Assembly: GCA_949825045.1 (NCBI GenBank)
Contig: OX463829.1
Span: 30,629,715-30,693,714, forward strand
Direction: 5' to 3'
Length of the DNA stretch: 64,000 nt
From: Argyresthia goedartella
Lineage: Eukaryota > Arthropoda > Insecta > Lepidoptera > Argyresthiidae
A program made the position numbers and the translations under genes. This document shows, piece after piece, positions 63,136-64,000 of the stretch. Every line of letters begins with the position of its first letter. Positions within the stretch are counted from its first letter, which is position 1. The notes under the pieces were generated by a model. The model worked only from the letters and a program-made list of their open reading frames with translations, made no database searches and was not told the DNA's origin.

Positions 63136-64000
63136 AAATCACAAAAAACAGATCACATATAAACAGATGTAAGTCCACTGGAACCCATATGAATATTGAT
63201 GTACCCCAGGGTTCTATCTTAGGTTCGTTCCTTTTATTAGTGTACATGAATGACCTGCCTTATATGGTGGAAAAAATTACTCAGATTGTTCTATTTGCTG
63301 ATGACACATCTATTATTTTCAAGATGAAAAGACAAGAAGAAATTCTAGACGACGCAAATAGTACACTTTCTCATGTGTTAAGTTGGTTCAATGTAAGCAA
63401 CCTGTTATTAAAATCAAAGAAGACTAAATGTATCAAATTTTGTTTGCCTAATGTACGACAGGTTGAAAGCATTGTAAGAATAGGATTTGAAAGATTGGAC
63501 CTCGTTGAGGACACACTCTTTCTCGGAATCACTATAGATTCGAAACTTCAATGGGGTCCTCACATAACTTGTCTTGCACGAAGACTTGGCTCAGCCGCTT
63601 TTGCCGTCAGACAAATATATCTTACAGATGTTGAAACTGCCAGATTGGTTAACTTTAGTTATTTTCACAGTATTATGTCTTATGGAATATTGCTCTGGGG
63701 GAGAGCAGCAGATATAAATACGATATTTGTCTTACAAAAAAGGGCGATCATGGCGATATATCAATTAGATTCTAGAGAATCATTAAGAGAAAAATTCAAA
63801 GAAATTAATATACTTACGGTTACCTGTCAATATATATACGAGAATATCGTGCATGTAAGAAAAAACATAGCTTTATTTAAAATTGTAGGTGATAGCCATT
63901 CAATTAACACTAGAAATAGAGATAGGTTAGCACTACCATTATTTAGACTAAGTAAAGTACCTAGGCACTTCTTTCAAGGGGTACTGTATTCGCTTCTACA
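63136..64000 (+). CDS. LINE-D reverse transcriptase, open to the window edge
   Basis: The frame is open from a stop at about 63133 to 64000; the first ATG is 63189. It encodes HMNIDVPQGSILGSFLLLVY (RT block B), FADDTSIIFKMKRQEEILDD (catalytic ADD), LPNVRQVESIVR, FLGITIDSKLQWGPHI and FSYFHSIMSYGILLWG. It is clearly related to LINE-A (about two thirds of residues alike by eye) but a different family. The 5' side is truncated at about 63080-63130. At least 270 codons have no stop, in contrast to the LINE-A copies. The end of the ORF is beyond the edge. Confidence 0.85.

Noticed and set aside
1..64000. CRISPR arrays, bacterial operons, riboswitches or rRNA genes
   Set aside because: The window is eukaryotic with introns and retroelements; no regularly spaced repeat array or rRNA-like sequence was seen.

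Overview
The window is about 41 kb of one host gene, an insect ether-a-go-go (eag/KCNH1-type) voltage-gated potassium channel on the minus strand, whose introns are packed with nested transposable elements. Nine exons are resolved (52876 down to 11583, 2057 nt). They are joined by GT-AG introns in compatible phases and give one uninterrupted reading frame from the second half of the PAS domain, through S1-S6 and the C-linker/cNBHD, into the proximal C-terminus. Neither the first exons (beyond the right edge) nor the last exons (beyond the left edge) are seen. The source is most likely a lepidopteran, or at least an insect. Reasons are the closeness to insect eag, tRNA-derived SINEs with a LINE-like 3' hairpin, a dispersed repeat I recognise from moth and butterfly genomes, a baculovirus-FP-like LINE ORF1, and a roo-type BEL/Pao element with an env gene.

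Layout, left to right. 0.3-5.3 kb: an LTR element remnant holding two head-to-tail truncated LINEs of one family (called LINE-A here). 5.5-10.6 kb: an intact two-ORF non-LTR element (LINE-B). 10.7-11.5 kb: a LINE-C fragment inside LINE-A. 11.6 kb: eag exon. 12.3-15.5 kb: a degenerate BEL/Pao pol holding several later insertions. 15.9-16.8 kb: a LINE deletion derivative. 17.4-19.7 kb: an env-like tail, then LINE-C nested in LINE-A. 21-24.3 kb: an intact single-ORF element with an N-terminal C2H2 finger, a reverse transcriptase and a restriction-like endonuclease, preceded by a tRNA-like module. 24.6-26.0 kb: a copia-like deletion derivative with perfect target duplication. 26.3-28.1 kb: LINE-A. 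28.4-32.7 kb: seven eag exons. 33.1-38.4 kb: a Ty3/gypsy element inserted in a dispersed repeat and itself holding two LINE fragments. 40.4-43.0 kb: LINE-C with a second gypsy copy in it. 43.2-49.5 kb: a BEL/Pao element with env, LTRs and TSD, but no RT. 49.5-51.3 kb: an RTE-like LINE split by a mariner-like MITE. 52.8 kb: eag exon. 53.8-55.2 kb: a piggyBac remnant split by a palindrome-rich MITE. 56.8-58.9 kb: a MULE remnant split by a small LTR element. 59.6-63.0 kb: a Helitron remnant and LINE fragments. 63.2 kb to the edge: an open LINE reverse transcriptase.

The only evidently functional host product is the Eag channel. Two elements keep full ORFs and look recent: LINE-B (ORF1 313 aa, ORF2 984 aa) and the finger-RT-endonuclease element (954 aa). 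Everything else coding-like is a remnant. The window is most informative as a stratigraphy of insertions, because in several places the uninterrupted ancestral sequence can be recovered from a second copy or from the reading frame.
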